From: Chryseobacterium sp.
GTDB taxonomy: Bacteria; Bacteroidota; Bacteroidia; Flavobacteriales; Weeksellaceae
Length of the DNA stretch: 6,125 nucleotides
Reading direction: 5' to 3'
Assembly (NCBI GenBank): GCA_003852805.1
Contig: RDDY01000325.1
Location: forward strand, 1-6,125
Position 1 is the stretch's first letter; every line of letters begins with the position of its first letter. Below, one piece after another: positions 5,642 to 6,125 of the stretch. The position numbers and the translations under genes are program-made. The notes under the pieces were generated by a model that did not search any database, was not told where the DNA came from, and worked only from the letters and a program-made list of their open reading frames with translations.

Positions 5642-6125
5642 ATGGATTACCTGAAAGGCTTGAACGAGCCGCAGTATGAAGCAGTTACCACAATAGAAGG
5701 GCCGTTGATGGTCTTGGCCGGCGCCGGCTCGGGCAAGACGCGCGTGCTCACCATGCGCATTGCGCACCTGATCCAAAACGGCATCAGTCCGTTCAATATT
5801 CTGGCGCTCACCTTTACCAACAAGGCGGCGAAGGAAATGAAGGAGCGTATCGCCAAAGTGGTGGGCGACAGCGATGCGAAGTCGATTTGGATGGGAACTT
5901 TCCACTCTGTATTTGCCCGAATTCTTCGCAGCGAAGCGCATTATCTGGGCTTTCCGTCCAACTTCACCATCTACGATTCTCAGGATGCGCTGAATGTGCT
6001 GAAAAAAGTGATGAAGGAAATGTCGATCGATTCAGAGCTTTATAAACCAAAAAAAGTGCTGGGCCGAATTTCGCAATACAAAAACAACCTGATCACCGTC
6101 AACGCTTATTTCAATAATCCGGAAC
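5642..6125 (+). CDS. uvrD: UvrD/PcrA-type superfamily 1 DNA helicase, N-terminal part (cut by the window edge)
   Basis: This is an ATP-dependent 3'-5' DNA helicase of the UvrD/Rep/PcrA group, which acts in nucleotide-excision and mismatch repair and in clearing replication forks. The 161 visible codons hold the first part of domain 1A and the start of 1B. They show the Q motif (LNEPQ, Q11), Walker A (AGAGSGKT, 26-33, with K32 and T33), motif Ia (LALTFTNKAAKEM, 54-66) and motif Ib (GTFHS, 85-89). Walker B and the later motifs lie beyond the edge, so integrity cannot be judged; full-length members have roughly 650-800 residues. I chose the start at 5642 because MDYLKGLNEPQ matches the usual family N-terminus. 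An in-frame ATG at 5633 would add only MQR, and the promoter placement does not decide between them. PcrA, UvrD and Rep cannot be separated on this fragment, so the symbol is provisional. The gene has its own promoter and is cut off from the peptidase gene by a terminator. Confidence 0.93.
   Translation, partial: MDYLKGLNEPQYEAVTTIEGPLMVLAGAGSGKTRVLTMRIAHLIQNGISPFNILALTFTNKAAKEMKERIAKVVGDSDAKSIWMGTFHSVFARILRSEAHYLGFPSNFTIYDSQDALNVLKKVMKEMSIDSELYKPKKVLGRISQYKNNLITVNAYFNNPE

Noticed and set aside
1..6125. A novel defence, mobile or CRISPR-like system
   Set aside because: There are no integrase, transposase, toxin-antitoxin, spacer-repeat or phage-like features. The complete genes belong to common housekeeping or secreted peptidase families, apart from one small membrane protein.

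Overview
The window looks like ordinary chromosomal DNA from a member of the Bacteroidota, most likely Flavobacteriales and perhaps a Chryseobacterium-like lineage (Weeksellaceae). Three things point there. The proteins resemble flavobacterial versions: a paired secreted M16 peptidase operon, a 951-residue secreted S9 peptidase ending in the typical GxDWGLEL tail, and a UvrD/PcrA N-terminus. Start codons generally sit in A/T-rich leaders without a clear Shine-Dalgarno sequence. Promoter-like sites match the Bacteroidota pattern TTG-N(17-23)-TAnnTTTG rather than the E. coli -35/-10. By eye, base composition is close to half G+C, which is high for that group. The genus is inference only.

Layout. 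Positions 1-1419, minus strand: two M16 zinc-metallopeptidase genes joined by a TAATG stop/start overlap. The upstream gene carries the zinc motif and is complete; the downstream one is cut by the window edge after its signal peptide. Positions 1420-1567: a divergent intergenic gap with a good promoter for the next gene. Positions 1568-2344, plus strand: an exonuclease III-type DNA repair enzyme. Positions 2335-2517, minus strand: a small two-helix membrane protein gene whose 3' end overlaps the exonuclease gene tail to tail by 10 bp. Positions 2518-2635: a second divergent gap, holding an inverted repeat and a weak promoter-like box. Positions 2636-5491, plus strand: a large secreted S9 (prolyl oligopeptidase family) serine peptidase. 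Positions 5492-5641: a strong rho-independent terminator, then the best promoter match of the window. Positions 5642-6125, plus strand: the N-terminal 161 codons of a UvrD/PcrA superfamily 1 helicase, cut by the window edge.

Functionally there are two unrelated themes. One is extracytoplasmic proteolysis (the M16 pair and the S9 peptidase, all with signal peptides apparently cleaved after residue 20, in front of Gln). The other is DNA repair (the exonuclease III homologue and the UvrD/PcrA helicase). Strand switches, a terminator and separate promoters suggest at least four transcription units rather than one pathway operon. I see no mobile element, CRISPR array, tRNA, rRNA or defence-like gene cluster, and nothing that convincingly forms a novel system. 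The items most worth a second look are the small membrane protein with its overlapping 3' end, the lysine/aspartate-rich insertions in the S9 peptidase, and the inverted repeat in the divergent promoter region.
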